From contig JACKFA010000008.1 in assembly GCA_020632715.1 (NCBI GenBank), positions 124,001-188,000 on the forward strand: a stretch of 64,000 nucleotides of DNA. Reading direction: 5' to 3'. Source of the stretch: Deltaproteobacteria bacterium (GTDB taxonomy: Bacteria; Myxococcota_A; UBA9042; PHBI01). Shown here piece after piece: positions 1-9,022 of this stretch. The position numbers were made by a program, and so were the translations under genes. Positions within the stretch are counted from its first letter, which is position 1, and every line of letters starts with the position of its first letter. A model generated the notes under the pieces. It did no database searches, was not told the origin of the DNA, and worked only from the letters and a program-made list of their open reading frames with translations.

Positions 1-464
1 GCCATGCTCGTGAACGAGTTCACGATGCCGACGACCGTGCCGAGGAGGCCGACGAAGGGCGCGAGCGACGACACGCTCGCGAGCGTCGTGAGGCCGCGCC
101 GGAGCGTGTGTGACTCGCGCTGCGACTGGCGCTCGAGCGCGCGCGCCGTCGACTCGAAGCACAGGTCCTCGGCCTCGTGCTTCTTCGCGTGGTAGGCCCC
201 GAGCCCGCCGCGGATGAGCCGCCCGAGGTAGCCTATCTTCTCGTTCCCCTTCGCGAGCGCGTAGGCGCCCTCGAGGTCGCCGCGCTCGAGGATCGGCGCG
301 ACCTTCCCCGCGAAGGAGAGCGACTCCTGCTTCGTGCGCATGAAGGCGAAGGCGCGCTCGAACATGATGACGAGGGACAGGACGGACATCAGGATGAGCA
401 GGATCAGGATGAGTCGGGCGAAGAAGCCCATCGACTCCCATAGCTGCGATAGACTGAATTCCAC
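1..464 (-). CDS. exbB: MotA/TolQ/ExbB proton-channel protein (partial, runs off left edge)
   Basis: Inner-membrane proton-channel subunit that energises TonB. About 154 residues are visible. A GTG start at 462-464 is chosen because a GGGAG ribosome site lies just upstream. An N-terminal membrane helix (about residues 12-35) is followed by a cytoplasmic stretch with basic and acidic residues, and the frame reaches the conserved channel helix (APFVGLLGTVVGIVNSF) at the window edge. This helix with its GLLGTVVG core is diagnostic of the ExbB/TolQ family. The gene lies 74 nt downstream of the TonB gene on the same strand, so it is the last visible gene of the receptor-lipoprotein-TonB-ExbB unit. 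TolQ or AglR/AglX-type homologues cannot be excluded, but the neighbour makes ExbB most likely. The C-terminus and any ExbD are outside the window. Confidence 0.85.
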   Translation of the reverse strand, partial: MEFSLSQLWESMGFFARLILILLILMSVLSLVIMFERAFAFMRTKQESLSFAGKVAPILERGDLEGAYALAKGNEKIGYLGRLIRGGLGAYHAKKHEAEDLCFESTARALERQSQRESHTLRRGLTTLASVSSLAPFVGLLGTVVGIVNSFTSM

Positions 465-538
465 TCTCAGCTCCCTGGCTGGTGGGACGAACGAAAGCGA
501 AGCGCGCCGCGCGCGCAGACCTGGACCGCGCCCCCGGG

Positions 539-1357
539 CTACGGAGGCGGCGGGACGAGCTTGATGTTGAAGACGTAGTTGACCTTGACCGGGCGCCCCT
601 GGAACTCGACCGGCGTGTACTTGTGGGTACGGAGCGCCGAGAGCACCGCGTCTTCCATGTACGGCAAGGACTTGATGACCTTGCAGTTCTCGAGCGTGCC
701 GTCGACGTCGATGACGCAGCGCACGATCATCGTGCCCTCGACGCGCGCCTCGAGCGCCTGGGCCGTGTACTGCGGGTCGCGCCCCGACACGCGCGTCGGG
801 CGCTTCATGCCCGAGCCGAACGGGATGGCCGCGGTCACCGGCCCCGTGCCGGTCCCGCCGACGGTGCCACCGATCTGGCCGCCGATCTTCCCGCCGACCT
901 CGCCGCCGACCTCGCCGCCCGCGACGCCGCCCTCCTGGCCGCCCTCGACCGGGGCCGCGGCCGCCGCCGTGTCACCCGGGGGCTTGTCGGACTCCTTCGG
1001 CTCCTCGGCCTTCGGCTCCGCCTTGACGATGGTGTCGGGCTTGGGCTTCGGCTTGGGCTTCGGCTTCGGCTTCTCCTTCACCACCGTCGGCTCCGGCTGC
1101 TGCGGCGTCGGGGCCGGCGGGGGCGGGGGAGGAGGAGGCGGAGGCGGCGCGGGAGGCGCCTCGACGGCCGGAGGTGGCGCCGTCGCCTGGACGAACGTCA
1201 CCTCCGTGGGCTTGTCCTTCTTCTTGTCGTCCGGGTCCTCGCTCGCCGAGTACGCGACGAGGCCGGCTCCAACGACACCGTGGATGACGATGGAGGCGAT
1301 GGCCCCGCGGCCGAGCCAGCGGCCGCCGGAGCCTTTCTGGAGTACCGAATCGAACAA
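539..1357 (-). CDS. tonB: TonB family energy transducer
   Basis: A 272-residue periplasm-spanning protein that would couple the ExbB-type channel to an outer-membrane receptor. The start is TTG at 1355-1357, seven nt after a strong AAGGAGG. Order: short cytoplasmic N-terminus, one membrane helix (about 17-37), a proline-rich spacer with an 11-proline run and a KP-repeat (about 60-115), a Gly/Val-rich spacer (about 140-172) and a C-terminal TonB domain (about 185-268) containing the usual pattern of AL..RVEGTMIVRCVIDVDG and a late KYTPV segment. It ends in four prolines. It lies between the lipoprotein gene (49 nt upstream) and the ExbB gene, so it is probably a transducer dedicated to the adjacent receptor. 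Confidence 0.9.
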   Translation of the reverse strand: MFDSVLQKGSGGRWLGRGAIASIVIHGVVGAGLVAYSASEDPDDKKKDKPTEVTFVQATAPPPAVEAPPAPPPPPPPPPPPAPTPQQPEPTVVKEKPKPKPKPKPKPDTIVKAEPKAEEPKESDKPPGDTAAAAAPVEGGQEGGVAGGEVGGEVGGKIGGQIGGTVGGTGTGPVTAAIPFGSGMKRPTRVSGRDPQYTAQALEARVEGTMIVRCVIDVDGTLENCKVIKSLPYMEDAVLSALRTHKYTPVEFQGRPVKVNYVFNIKLVPPPP

Positions 1358-1406
1358 GCAGTTGCCTCCTTCAGGGGCGTCTCAGACAGACCCGAGACGC
1401 AACACC

Positions 1407-2207
1407 TTAAAACCCAGGAGGCGCTCCATCAAAGACACAGAGCAGCAAATCAGGGTCGCAGTGGGTCTTGAAGTCAGGATTGATGCCGCTCCCGACCGCG
1501 ATCCCCAGCTCCGGCTGAGCCGCCGCGTTACAGAGGTTGTCGTCCGGATCCCCGTTCTCGTCGTCGCAGAACGCCGCCGGGTAGAGGCCGACCGCCGAGT
1601 AGGTCGCCGTGCAGCCGTCGTGCGTGTACTCGAGGTCACCGACGAAGACCGTGCCGGTCACCGCGGCGGACACGTAGAAGCGGAGGTTCGACCACTTGTA
1701 CGTGTAGCTCGTCGCGGGCTCCGCCGGGAGCCCCGGATCCTCGGGGTCCTCGGGATCCGGGTCGACCGCCGGCAGCGCCGGGAAGTTCTGCACCGCCGAG
1801 GTCAGCGTCGGCACGCTGCAGATGTTGTCCGAGTCCGGCTTGGCCGTCGCGAAGTCGCCCTTCGCGTACGGCGCGTTCGCCGAGTCCGGCACGTCGCCGA
1901 GGCGGTCCGTGTAGTCGTCGACGAGGACGCCGAGATCCTCCGCCTGGATCGCCATGAGCGCGTGGTCGTTGTCGGGGCCGGTGCCGTCGCTGTTCGGGTA
2001 CTGATAGGTCTGGACCCCGTAGATCCCACCGATCAGCTCCGAGCACTCCCCGGTGCCGCCCGTGTTGCTGAGCGCCACGGTGAAGTCACCGTGGGCCGTC
2101 TGGCACGAGATCTTCTCGACCTCGCAGCCCGTGCTGACCAGCGACGCGACGCCGGCGGTCGCGACCGCGACCCAGAACCTTCCTGAGAGATTGCTGTACC
2201 GTTTCAT
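1407..2207 (-). CDS. Cys-rich lipoprotein of the TonB receptor unit
   Basis: Predicted 266-residue lipoprotein of unknown function. The ATG at 2207 is used because an AGGTGG ribosome site sits seven nt upstream; a GTG two codons earlier lies too close to that site. The signal peptide ends in the lipobox LVSTGC. The mature part is acidic, has a DPDPEDPEDP segment and several cysteine pairs, and no family that I recognise. It lies 59 nt after the receptor gene and 49 nt before tonB on the same strand. In SusCD-like and related systems a surface lipoprotein accompanies the receptor, so it may be the substrate-capturing partner, but it shows no SusD-like sequence. Function is inferred from position only. 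Confidence 0.75.
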   Translation of the reverse strand: MKRYSNLSGRFWVAVATAGVASLVSTGCEVEKISCQTAHGDFTVALSNTGGTGECSELIGGIYGVQTYQYPNSDGTGPDNDHALMAIQAEDLGVLVDDYTDRLGDVPDSANAPYAKGDFATAKPDSDNICSVPTLTSAVQNFPALPAVDPDPEDPEDPGLPAEPATSYTYKWSNLRFYVSAAVTGTVFVGDLEYTHDGCTATYSAVGLYPAAFCDDENGDPDDNLCNAAAQPELGIAVGSGINPDFKTHCDPDLLLCVFDGAPPGF

Positions 2208-2266
2208 CTTCACACCACCTGGATGATTCCGATGTTCTCGTTCTTGTTCAGTTTCCAGCCACAGGC

Positions 2267-5200
2267 TCAGAGCGAGCCGCGGAGGCCGAAGCGGAAGGTA
2301 CGGGGACGCTGGTACGACGTGGTCCGCCCGAAGTTCGGGTTGATGTCGGACTCGTCGAACGCCGTCCCGTCGGCGTACTGGAGCTTCGTCGCGAGGTCCG
2401 CCTTGCTGCCGTCCCGGATGGGGAGCACGTCGGCGCTCGTGTAGCGATCGCTCTTGCCGGTCACCGCCTGGAAGTTGAACAGGTTGAAGATGTCCATCGT
2501 GAGGGCGATCGAGTAGGTCTCCGTGATCTTGAACTCGAAGCCCGCGTGGAAGTCGATGCTCGTCACCCACGGGAGGCGCTCACCGGCGCCGCGCGGGAGG
2601 ATGAACACCTCGTCGGAGCCGTAGATCGGGTGCGACCCGAGGAAGCTCGTCGGCCCGCCCGAGCTCGCGCGGACGGCGAGGCCCGGCTGGATGTGGAGGA
2701 TGTTCGCGACCGGGATGTCGTTCGCCACGAAGAGCTTGATGACGTGGCGCGAGTCGCCGGGGAGGTAGCCCTCCTTGTTGACCGTGAGGGACTCGAGGTC
2801 GAAGTCGGAGTTGATGTTCGGGTCGAGCTGCCCGGTCTCCGGCCGGAAGAGGCCGGCGTAGTTCCCCTTGAGCCACGAGAGCGTGTAGGAGAGCTGCGCG
2901 ATCCAGCTGTTCGAGAACTCCTTCTGGAAGTAGAGGGTCAGGGCGTTGTAGTCGCGCGTCGCCTCCGGGAAGTCCTTCGCGATGCCGCTGCCCGGGTTGC
3001 CGATGAAGTACGTGGCCGCCTCGTCGCGGCTCATGTCCTCGATGACGTTGTTCATCCAGCGGCGCGTGTACATGAGGCCCGCGCGGAGGTCGGTGAGCGG
3101 CTCGGCGAGCGACCCGAGGTCGTACTCACCGCCGGCCACGAACTCCCAGGAGGACTGCGCCGAGAGGTCCGGGTCGACCGGGGTCACGCTCGAGCCCGTG
3201 AGGACCCAGAGCTTGTCCGGCGAGGCCGGCTCCGTGATGTAGGCGCGGCTCGAGTCGTCGAGGCAGGAGCCCTGCGCCTGCGTCGGGTCGCTGGGATCGC
3301 ACTCGGAGGCGAAGTGGATGGAGGTGATCTGCGGCTCGCCGGAGCCCGCGCGGTCCGCGATGTCGAGCGGCACGCTCTCGTAGAAGAGGGCGATGTTCGC
3401 GAAGAGCTTGGCGCGGCCGTCGGCGCTCGGGTCCCAGATGACGCCGAAGCGCGGCGACCACTGGTTCGGGAGCGACAGGGCGAGCTGCCCGGCGCCGCCG
3501 TAGATGAACTGCGCGTCGTAGCGGACGCCGAAGTTCAGGGTGAGGTTGTCGGTGATGGACCAGCTGTCCTGGATGAAGCCGCCGACCGAGGTGCTGCTCG
3601 TCTCGATGTCGAGCGCCGGGAGGATGACCGCCTGATCGGGGCCCGTGAGGAAGCCGTACTGGCGGAGGTCGGTGAACGACGTGCCCGAGGTGCTCTCGCG
3701 GTAGAGGGTCCCGCCGCCGTAGCCGCGGACGTGGTGGAACATCAGCTGGTCGAGGTCGAAGCCGACCTTGACCACGTGCTTGCCGGCGAGCTCCGGGAGC
3801 CACGTGAGGATCGTCTGGAAGCCGATGCGGTTCAGGACGAGGGTGTCGAGGAAGCCCGGGCCGCCGTTCTGGTAGGAGAGGACGGGGCACGGGACCGCCC
3901 CCGGAGCCGACGCCGGGGCGTCACAGGCGTTCTCCTGGCCGGCCGGGAGCGACTCGAACTCGGTGATCGAGTGGTAGTTGCGGGTGCCGGTCGCGTTCGG
4001 CGTCCGGCGCCAGATCACGCCGTTCTGCGACGCGAGGCCCGTCGAGTCGCCCGGCTCCGAGCCGTCGTAGGCGCGCTCGCCGCCCGTCTGGTGGTGCCAG
4101 CCGATCGTCGTGTCGAGGATGAGCTTCTTCTCGAGGAGCTCGCTGTTCCACTTGAGGACCGCGTCGAAGGTGCCGCCGTCCCACTGGTGGGCGAGGTGCT
4201 CGATGGCGCCGACGAGGTTCGTCGCCTCGGGGGAGCCGTCCTGCGGGTCCATGCCGTAGGCGCCGCCGCCGCCGGAGCTGCGCGGCGCGCCGACGAGGGT
4301 CAGGGAGAGGCGGTTGGCCTTGTCGATGCGGAGGTCGAACTTGCCGAAGACCTGGAGCGTGTGGGACTCGGCGTAGAAGGTCTCCTTCGTGCCGGGGATG
4401 AGCTCGGTCTGGGTGAAGGTGTCCTCGCCGACCTGCTCGGTGAGCTCGTTGCCGTCGGCGTCGTAGAGGATCCGGCGGAGGCTGCGGTCGAGCTTCCAGC
4501 GCGTCGTCGCGTAGTCGAAGCCGACGTAGAACCAGAGGGTGTCCGGGATGATCGGGCCGCCGAAGTCGGCGCCGAAGTCATAGATGTTGTCGATGCCGAC
4601 CTGGGTGTCGACCGTGCTGCCCTCGACGCGGATCTTCTCGCGCGGCCCCTCGAGGGCGCCCGGCGAGAAATAGGCCCAGATCCCGGCGTGGAACTCGTTC
4701 GAGCCGGACTTGGTGACCGCGTTCAGGATGCCGCCGGTCGTCTTGCCGTACTCCGGCATGTAGCCGCCGGTGATGACGTTCAGCTCGCGCACGAACTCCA
4801 TCGAGAGCGGCGTGCCGAGCGTGCCGTAGGCGGGATCGCCGACCGAGAGGCCGTCGAGGAGGTAGCTGTTCTCGGGCGACGTCGTGCCGTTGATCGACGT
4901 GCCGTAGGTGTCGCCGGCGGCCTGCGGCACCGCGGCCGCGGCCGACTCGATGCTGCGGGTGTCGGACCCCTTGCCGCCCGGTCGGATGATCGGGATGCGG
5001 GTCAGGAAGTCCTCGCCGATGTTCGTGCTCGCGGTGCTCGAGCCGATGTCGACGGTCGGGCGGCGCCCGACGACCACGATGTCTTCCTTCAGGGCCTCGG
5101 GGAGGACCTGCATGTCGACACGCAGCGTCACGTCCGCGCGGACCTTGATGTCGCTGCGCGAGTAGGGCTTGTACGACTCCTTGTCGAGTCGGAGGGTGTA

Positions 5201-5449
5201 GTCGCCCGGCGGGAGGCTCGAGATCCGGAAGGTGCCGTCCTTCCCGGTCACCGCGATCTCCTCGCCCTGCAGGTTGACGGAGGTCACGGTCACGACGACG
5301 TCGCCGACCGGGTTGCCCGTCGAGGCGTCGACGATCTTGCCGGTCAGCGTGCCTTGCCCGAGCTGGGCGTAGGCCGTGCTCCCCAGCGCCAGCGCGGCCG
5401 CAAGGGCCGGTAGGACAAGGGCCGCTCTCACGGTGAACGATTTGAACAT
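2267..5449 (-). CDS. TonB-dependent outer-membrane receptor with carboxypeptidase-regulatory-like N-terminal domain (Oar-like)
   Basis: A 1060-residue outer-membrane transporter. The ATG at 5449 follows GAGGG with seven nt spacing; the longer open frame upstream is not supported. Signal peptide to about residue 29 (ending AYAQ), then a CarboxypepD_reg-like beta-sandwich (about 30-110, GTLTGKIVDASTG start), a TonB-box-like segment (EDIVVVGRRP), a plug domain (about 125-245, with the SYLLDGLSVGDP element) and a large beta-barrel. This layout is typical of Oar/SusC-type receptors, common in Myxococcota. It is the first gene of the unit that continues with a lipoprotein, TonB and ExbB. The substrate is unknown; candidates are peptides, glycans or siderophores. 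Confidence 0.92.
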   Translation of the reverse strand: MFKSFTVRAALVLPALAAALALGSTAYAQLGQGTLTGKIVDASTGNPVGDVVVTVTSVNLQGEEIAVTGKDGTFRISSLPPGDYTLRLDKESYKPYSRSDIKVRADVTLRVDMQVLPEALKEDIVVVGRRPTVDIGSSTASTNIGEDFLTRIPIIRPGGKGSDTRSIESAAAAVPQAAGDTYGTSINGTTSPENSYLLDGLSVGDPAYGTLGTPLSMEFVRELNVITGGYMPEYGKTTGGILNAVTKSGSNEFHAGIWAYFSPGALEGPREKIRVEGSTVDTQVGIDNIYDFGADFGGPIIPDTLWFYVGFDYATTRWKLDRSLRRILYDADGNELTEQVGEDTFTQTELIPGTKETFYAESHTLQVFGKFDLRIDKANRLSLTLVGAPRSSGGGGAYGMDPQDGSPEATNLVGAIEHLAHQWDGGTFDAVLKWNSELLEKKLILDTTIGWHHQTGGERAYDGSEPGDSTGLASQNGVIWRRTPNATGTRNYHSITEFESLPAGQENACDAPASAPGAVPCPVLSYQNGGPGFLDTLVLNRIGFQTILTWLPELAGKHVVKVGFDLDQLMFHHVRGYGGGTLYRESTSGTSFTDLRQYGFLTGPDQAVILPALDIETSSTSVGGFIQDSWSITDNLTLNFGVRYDAQFIYGGAGQLALSLPNQWSPRFGVIWDPSADGRAKLFANIALFYESVPLDIADRAGSGEPQITSIHFASECDPSDPTQAQGSCLDDSSRAYITEPASPDKLWVLTGSSVTPVDPDLSAQSSWEFVAGGEYDLGSLAEPLTDLRAGLMYTRRWMNNVIEDMSRDEAATYFIGNPGSGIAKDFPEATRDYNALTLYFQKEFSNSWIAQLSYTLSWLKGNYAGLFRPETGQLDPNINSDFDLESLTVNKEGYLPGDSRHVIKLFVANDIPVANILHIQPGLAVRASSGGPTSFLGSHPIYGSDEVFILPRGAGERLPWVTSIDFHAGFEFKITETYSIALTMDIFNLFNFQAVTGKSDRYTSADVLPIRDGSKADLATKLQYADGTAFDESDINPNFGRTTSYQRPRTFRFGLRGSL

Positions 5450-5927
5450 CACAACACCCTCGCTTTGCCTCGGTGAGACACAGGTGGACAGACGCCTCTG
5501 GGCGCACCATGCCGTCAGGGTCCCTCGTGGGTGGGATCCGACGACGTGAGGCACCGGGGCTGGCCTTGGCGATTCGCCCCGCGCTGCTGCTCTGCCGACC
5601 CTGGTGGAGCGTGCAAACGACGGGACGCATCCACGATCCCGCGTCGGCCAGGTGGCCGGCGCCGTGCTCGTGGCTCTTCTCTGCTGCTTCACGGTGTCCG
5701 TAGCCATGAAACGAGGGCTCGGACGGCTCTCACGATCCCAGAGGAGAAAAACTTGATCAAGGAGCCGCGACGATATTCCCCAAAAAAGTGTCGCGTTCGC
5801 AAAATCGGAATGTGGCCGCTCAACCGCCTGGATGGCGGGCGCGGTGCGACGCGAGGGGAGTCGCCGTAACCAGCGTGATTCCGTGTGTCACGGCACGGTG
5901 TCACGCCGATCCCGTACGTTGCCCGCG
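5450..5927. other. Intergenic region between divergent receptor and FliB-like genes
   Basis: 478 nt with no supportable gene; short open frames here have no ribosome site and no recognisable product. The only AT-rich patch (about 5735-5815) is the likely promoter zone of the receptor operon. It holds a perfect 10-bp palindrome CTTGATCAAG at 5752-5761 and a CGCGAC...GTCGCG inverted repeat around an A-rich loop (about 5766-5796). The receptor mRNA would then have a leader of about 300 nt. Two GTGTCACG direct repeats (5885-5892, 5898-5905) lie just before the plus-strand gene. No sigma-70 consensus is clear. Confidence 0.5.
5885..5905 (+). promoter_or_regulatory. Two GTGTCACG direct repeats before the FliB-like gene
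   Basis: GTGTCACG occurs at 5885-5892 and again at 5898-5905 (13 nt start to start), 23-43 nt upstream of the ATG at 5928. The arrangement suggests an operator for a protein that binds direct half-sites. Related TGACAC/GTGTCA words occur in the radC upstream hairpin at 36019-36067. Confidence 0.3.
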
Positions 5928-6989
5928 ATGGCCGCCTCACCTCCCCCGATCCGTCTCCCGGCGCAGCTCGCCCGCTACACCTGCGGGCGGAGCCTCGTCT
6001 GCTGCCAGACGCCGTGGGGCGTCTACCTCGACGGCGACGAGCCGGATACGATCGCGCGACATCTCGCGGATGTCGGCGGCCTCGCGCCTGCCGACGCCCG
6101 CCGGCGGGTGGCCGCGGCCCTCGAGCGCCCGGGGCGAGGGCTGCTCTCGCTCCGCCGCCGCGACGGCGGCTGCGCGCTCCTCGAGGCCCACGGGCCCGAG
6201 CGCGGCTGCTCCCTCCAGCGCGCGGCGGGCCTCGGCGCCCTCCCGCGCACGTGCCAGACCTTCCCGCGCCTCGTCACGCGCGTCGGTGACCTCGTGGAGG
6301 TCGCGTTCCTCCTCGACTGCCCGACCGTCGCGCGGCACGTCGTCGCCGCCCGGGGCGGCTTCGCCTGGGCGGAGCTCCCGGCGCGCGACTTCCCCTACCC
6401 CGTCGGCCGCGTCGCCGCCGCCGCGATCGCCTGGACCGCCTCCCGCGACGTCCCGCGCGCCGAGCTCCTCGCGTGGCGCGCCGCGTGGTGGGCCGCGCTC
6501 GCCGACGCCGCGGAGGCTCGCGCCCTCGGCCCGGCGCTCGCCGCGCTCCTCCTGCGGCCGGAGGCGCCAGGCGCCCGCGACGACGCTCCGAGCGCGCTAC
6601 TCGCCTGGTCGCCCGCGTGGGGCGGGCCGATCTCCGACGCCCTCCGCCGGCTCCACGCGAGCGAGGCCGACCTCCCCGCGCCGCCGCCTGCCTCGGCGCT
6701 CGAGGAGGGGCCGAGCGAGGGCGCGCTCACGGCGACCCTCGCCCAGAACGGCGGGGCGCTCGCCCTCGCCGCGAGCGTCCTCCTCCAGCACGCCGGCGTC
6801 CACGACTCGCGCCCGGCCCTCGACGCCGCGCGCGGGGCGGCCTGGCAGACGCTCGTCGCCGCGGCGCTCGCCGCGCGGCTCACCGACGCCGGGCTCGGCG
6901 TGGACGACGCCCTCGTGATGGCTTTGTCGACCGCGGCGCAGGTGGCGCGTACCCTCCCGACCTCGCACCGGCTGGGAGCTTCGTTTTGA
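5928..6989 (+). CDS. FliB/YkgJ-type cysteine-cluster protein
   Basis: A 353-residue protein whose N-terminal 115 residues carry the Cys pattern of the FliB (flagellin lysine-N-methylase)/YkgJ family: RYTC (C19), CC (C25, C26), then C82 and C94 in the segment that reads CPF...LC in the family, and RTCQTFPR (C109). These cysteines are thought to hold zinc or an iron-sulfur centre. The remaining 240 residues are Ala/Leu-rich and helical with no further motif. The ATG at 5928 is chosen because the coding pattern starts there; an upstream in-frame ATG at 5832 would cross the repeats. The next gene overlaps it by 4 nt, so the two are probably translated together. No flagellar gene lies nearby, so the substrate is unknown. 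Confidence 0.65.
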   Translation: MAASPPPIRLPAQLARYTCGRSLVCCQTPWGVYLDGDEPDTIARHLADVGGLAPADARRRVAAALERPGRGLLSLRRRDGGCALLEAHGPERGCSLQRAAGLGALPRTCQTFPRLVTRVGDLVEVAFLLDCPTVARHVVAARGGFAWAELPARDFPYPVGRVAAAAIAWTASRDVPRAELLAWRAAWWAALADAAEARALGPALAALLLRPEAPGARDDAPSALLAWSPAWGGPISDALRRLHASEADLPAPPPASALEEGPSEGALTATLAQNGGALALAASVLLQHAGVHDSRPALDAARGAAWQTLVAAALAARLTDAGLGVDDALVMALSTAAQVARTLPTSHRLGASF

Positions 6990-7696
6990 GCACGACGAAC
7001 CGCATGCAGACCACCCCGGGCGCGCTCGCCGCGCGCCTCACGCCGCGGCCCGAGGTCGTCTTCATGGACTGCGACGGCGTCATCTTCGACTCGAACCTCG
7101 CCAAGTGCCGCGCCTACGAGATCGCGCTCGCCGAGTACCCCGCGGACGCCGTGGCGGAGCTCGTCGCGTGGCACCAAGCGACGGGCGGGATCTCGCGCTT
7201 CGTGAAGCTCGAGCGCTTCTTCCGCGAGATGTGCCCCGTCGCGGACCCCGACGCCGCCAAGGCCGGCGCCCTCGCCCGCTTCTCGGACGCGTCGGTCGCC
7301 GCCTACCGCGAGCTGGTCCCGCGCCCCGAGGCGCTCGCCTTCGCCCGCGCGCTCGGCGGTCCGGAGCGCGTGTTCGTCGTGAGCGGCGGCGCGCAGGTCG
7401 AGCTCGCGCAGGTCTTCGCCGACGCTGGCGTCGCCGACGTCTTCGCCGCGATCCTCGGCTCGCCGGTCACGAAGGACGTCCACATGACCTCCGTCCTCAC
7501 CGCGCGCGGCGTCGCGCCCGAGCGCGCGCTCCTCGTCGGCGACGGGCGCGGCGACTGGGAGGCCGCCGCCAAGGTCGGCGTGCCGTTCGTCTACCTCGCC
7601 GAGATGTCCGAGTGGCAGGCGGCGCCCGATCTGCTCGGCCCCGACGTCGCGGTCGCCGCCCGCTGGGTCGATCTGCTCGCCGCCGCCGGGCTCTGA
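6986..7696 (+). CDS. HAD-superfamily hydrolase (phosphatase-like)
   Basis: A 236-residue HAD phosphohydrolase. All four motifs are visible: motif I DCDGVIFDS (nucleophile Asp and acid/base Asp), motif II FVVSGG, motif III Lys in SPVTKDV and motif IV LVGDGRGDWEAA. A helical cap lies between motifs I and II, as in phosphoglycolate phosphatase-like members. The TTG start at 6986 overlaps the stop of the preceding gene and follows GGGAG by seven nt; ATG at 7004 is the alternative. The substrate cannot be told from sequence. It converges on the metal permease gene, with nine nt between the stops. Confidence 0.82.
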   Translation: MSTTNRMQTTPGALAARLTPRPEVVFMDCDGVIFDSNLAKCRAYEIALAEYPADAVAELVAWHQATGGISRFVKLERFFREMCPVADPDAAKAGALARFSDASVAAYRELVPRPEALAFARALGGPERVFVVSGGAQVELAQVFADAGVADVFAAILGSPVTKDVHMTSVLTARGVAPERALLVGDGRGDWEAAAKVGVPFVYLAEMSEWQAAPDLLGPDVAVAARWVDLLAAAGL

Positions 7697-7705
7697 TCGG
7701 GGCGC

Positions 7706-9022
7706 TCAGCTCCGCCGCGACACCGGCGGCAGGCGCGCCTCGCGCAGGCTCGTCGCCACGGCGAACGCGCCCCCGGCGAGCAGCAGCGGCCGGACGAGCG
7801 CGACGTCGCCGTCGAGCGCCATCGCGAGCGCGACCCAGGCCGCGGCGACCACGAGCCCGAGGGCGATCGCGAGCCGCCGGAGGCGCGCGGTCGCGAGGAT
7901 CCCGCCGAGCGCGACCGCGAGGGCGACGACCCCGGCGGCGAGGGCGAGATCGGGTGAGGCGAGCCCGGGCGCGACGCCCGCGAGCGCCGGGAGCAGGAGG
8001 AGGTAGAGCGCCGCCACGAGCGCGGCGCCCTGCGCGACCAGCAGCGCTGGCGAGAGGCGGGCGAACGCTGCCTCCTCGCGGGCGTCGAAGGCCTGCGTCC
8101 GGACGACCACGACGAAGAGCGTCGGCACGGCGCGCGCGAGCTCCGCGAGCCCCGCGATGGCGGCCGCGACGAGGGCCTGCGAGGCGCCGACCGGGAGGTC
8201 GAGGAGGAAGGCGAGCACGTAGCCGTAGAAGCCCGCGACGACGCCGAGGAGCCCGGCGCCGGCGAGCGCGACCGGCAGGTTCCGCGCGAGGCGCGCCGCC
8301 GCGACCGCCGGCAGCACGGACAGCGCGAACACCGGCAGCGCCCCGATGATCCGCGTGCCGACGCTGATCGTGACCGCGAGCGTCGCGAAGAGCGCGAGCT
8401 CGAGCGCGCGCACCGGGATCCCGCGGACCCGCGCCCCCGCGTAGTCGAAGGACGCCGCCGTGAAGCCGCGCCACGCGAGGACGTGCACCGCGAGCACGGT
8501 CAGGAACAGCTCGAGGACGAGCGTGAAGTCCTCGGGGACGACCGCGACCGCGCTCCCGAAGAGGAGCGTGTCGATGTCGTGGAGCTCCTCGACGATGCGC
8601 GTCCCGAGCGCGAGCGTGCCCGCCGCGCCGACGAGGAAGACGGCGCCGAGCGCGGCGTCGCGCCAGGTGCTCGCGCCCACGCGCCGCCCCGCGACCAGCA
8701 CCGTCGCGAGGAACGTGAGGAGCATCGCGCCGACCGTCGGCGACGGGAGCCAGCCTGCCGGGTGCAGCTCGGTCGTCACCCCGCCGAGGCCGTCGGGGGC
8801 GGTGACCGCGACCGTCAGGACGGTGCCGAGGAAGAACGTGAGCGCGACGCCGAGGCTCGCGGCCTGCGCGAGCGACGCCGCGAGGAAGACCATGCGCCGG
8901 AGCACGATGTAGACGCCGAGGACGCCGAGGACGAGCCCCACGACGGCGCCTGTGAGCGCCGGCATGCTGTAGAGCTCCCAGGCGCCGTAGAAGTCCTGGA
9001 GGGTGAGGCCCGACGAGGTCAC
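7706..9022 (-). CDS. znuB: Metal ABC transporter permease (ZnuB/ABC-3 family), long form
   Basis: Inner-membrane permease of a zinc/manganese importer. 438 residues, about 150 longer than usual ZnuB/TroC (about 270-290). The ABC-3 core occupies roughly residues 15-290 and shows the family opening (MPALTGAVVGLVLGVLGVYIVLRR split over the first two helices) and the late segment with VGTRIIGALPVF. A C-terminal part of about 140 residues adds several hydrophobic helices not found in the basic family. Its ATG overlaps the stop of the ATPase gene by 4 nt. It is the last gene of the znuA-znuC-znuB unit. Confidence 0.85.
   Translation of the reverse strand: MTSSGLTLQDFYGAWELYSMPALTGAVVGLVLGVLGVYIVLRRMVFLAASLAQAASLGVALTFFLGTVLTVAVTAPDGLGGVTTELHPAGWLPSPTVGAMLLTFLATVLVAGRRVGASTWRDAALGAVFLVGAAGTLALGTRIVEELHDIDTLLFGSAVAVVPEDFTLVLELFLTVLAVHVLAWRGFTAASFDYAGARVRGIPVRALELALFATLAVTISVGTRIIGALPVFALSVLPAVAAARLARNLPVALAGAGLLGVVAGFYGYVLAFLLDLPVGASQALVAAAIAGLAELARAVPTLFVVVVRTQAFDAREEAAFARLSPALLVAQGAALVAALYLLLLPALAGVAPGLASPDLALAAGVVALAVALGGILATARLRRLAIALGLVVAAAWVALAMALDGDVALVRPLLLAGGAFAVATSLREARLPPVSRRS

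Noticed and set aside
482..2186. Overlapping plus-strand frames opposite tonB and the lipoprotein gene
   Set aside because: They mirror Pro/Lys and Gly repeats of TonB; no supported start sites.
2546..5413. A 955-residue plus-strand open frame opposite the TonB-dependent receptor
   Set aside because: Shadow of the receptor gene; composition typical of GC-rich antisense frames, no recognisable protein.
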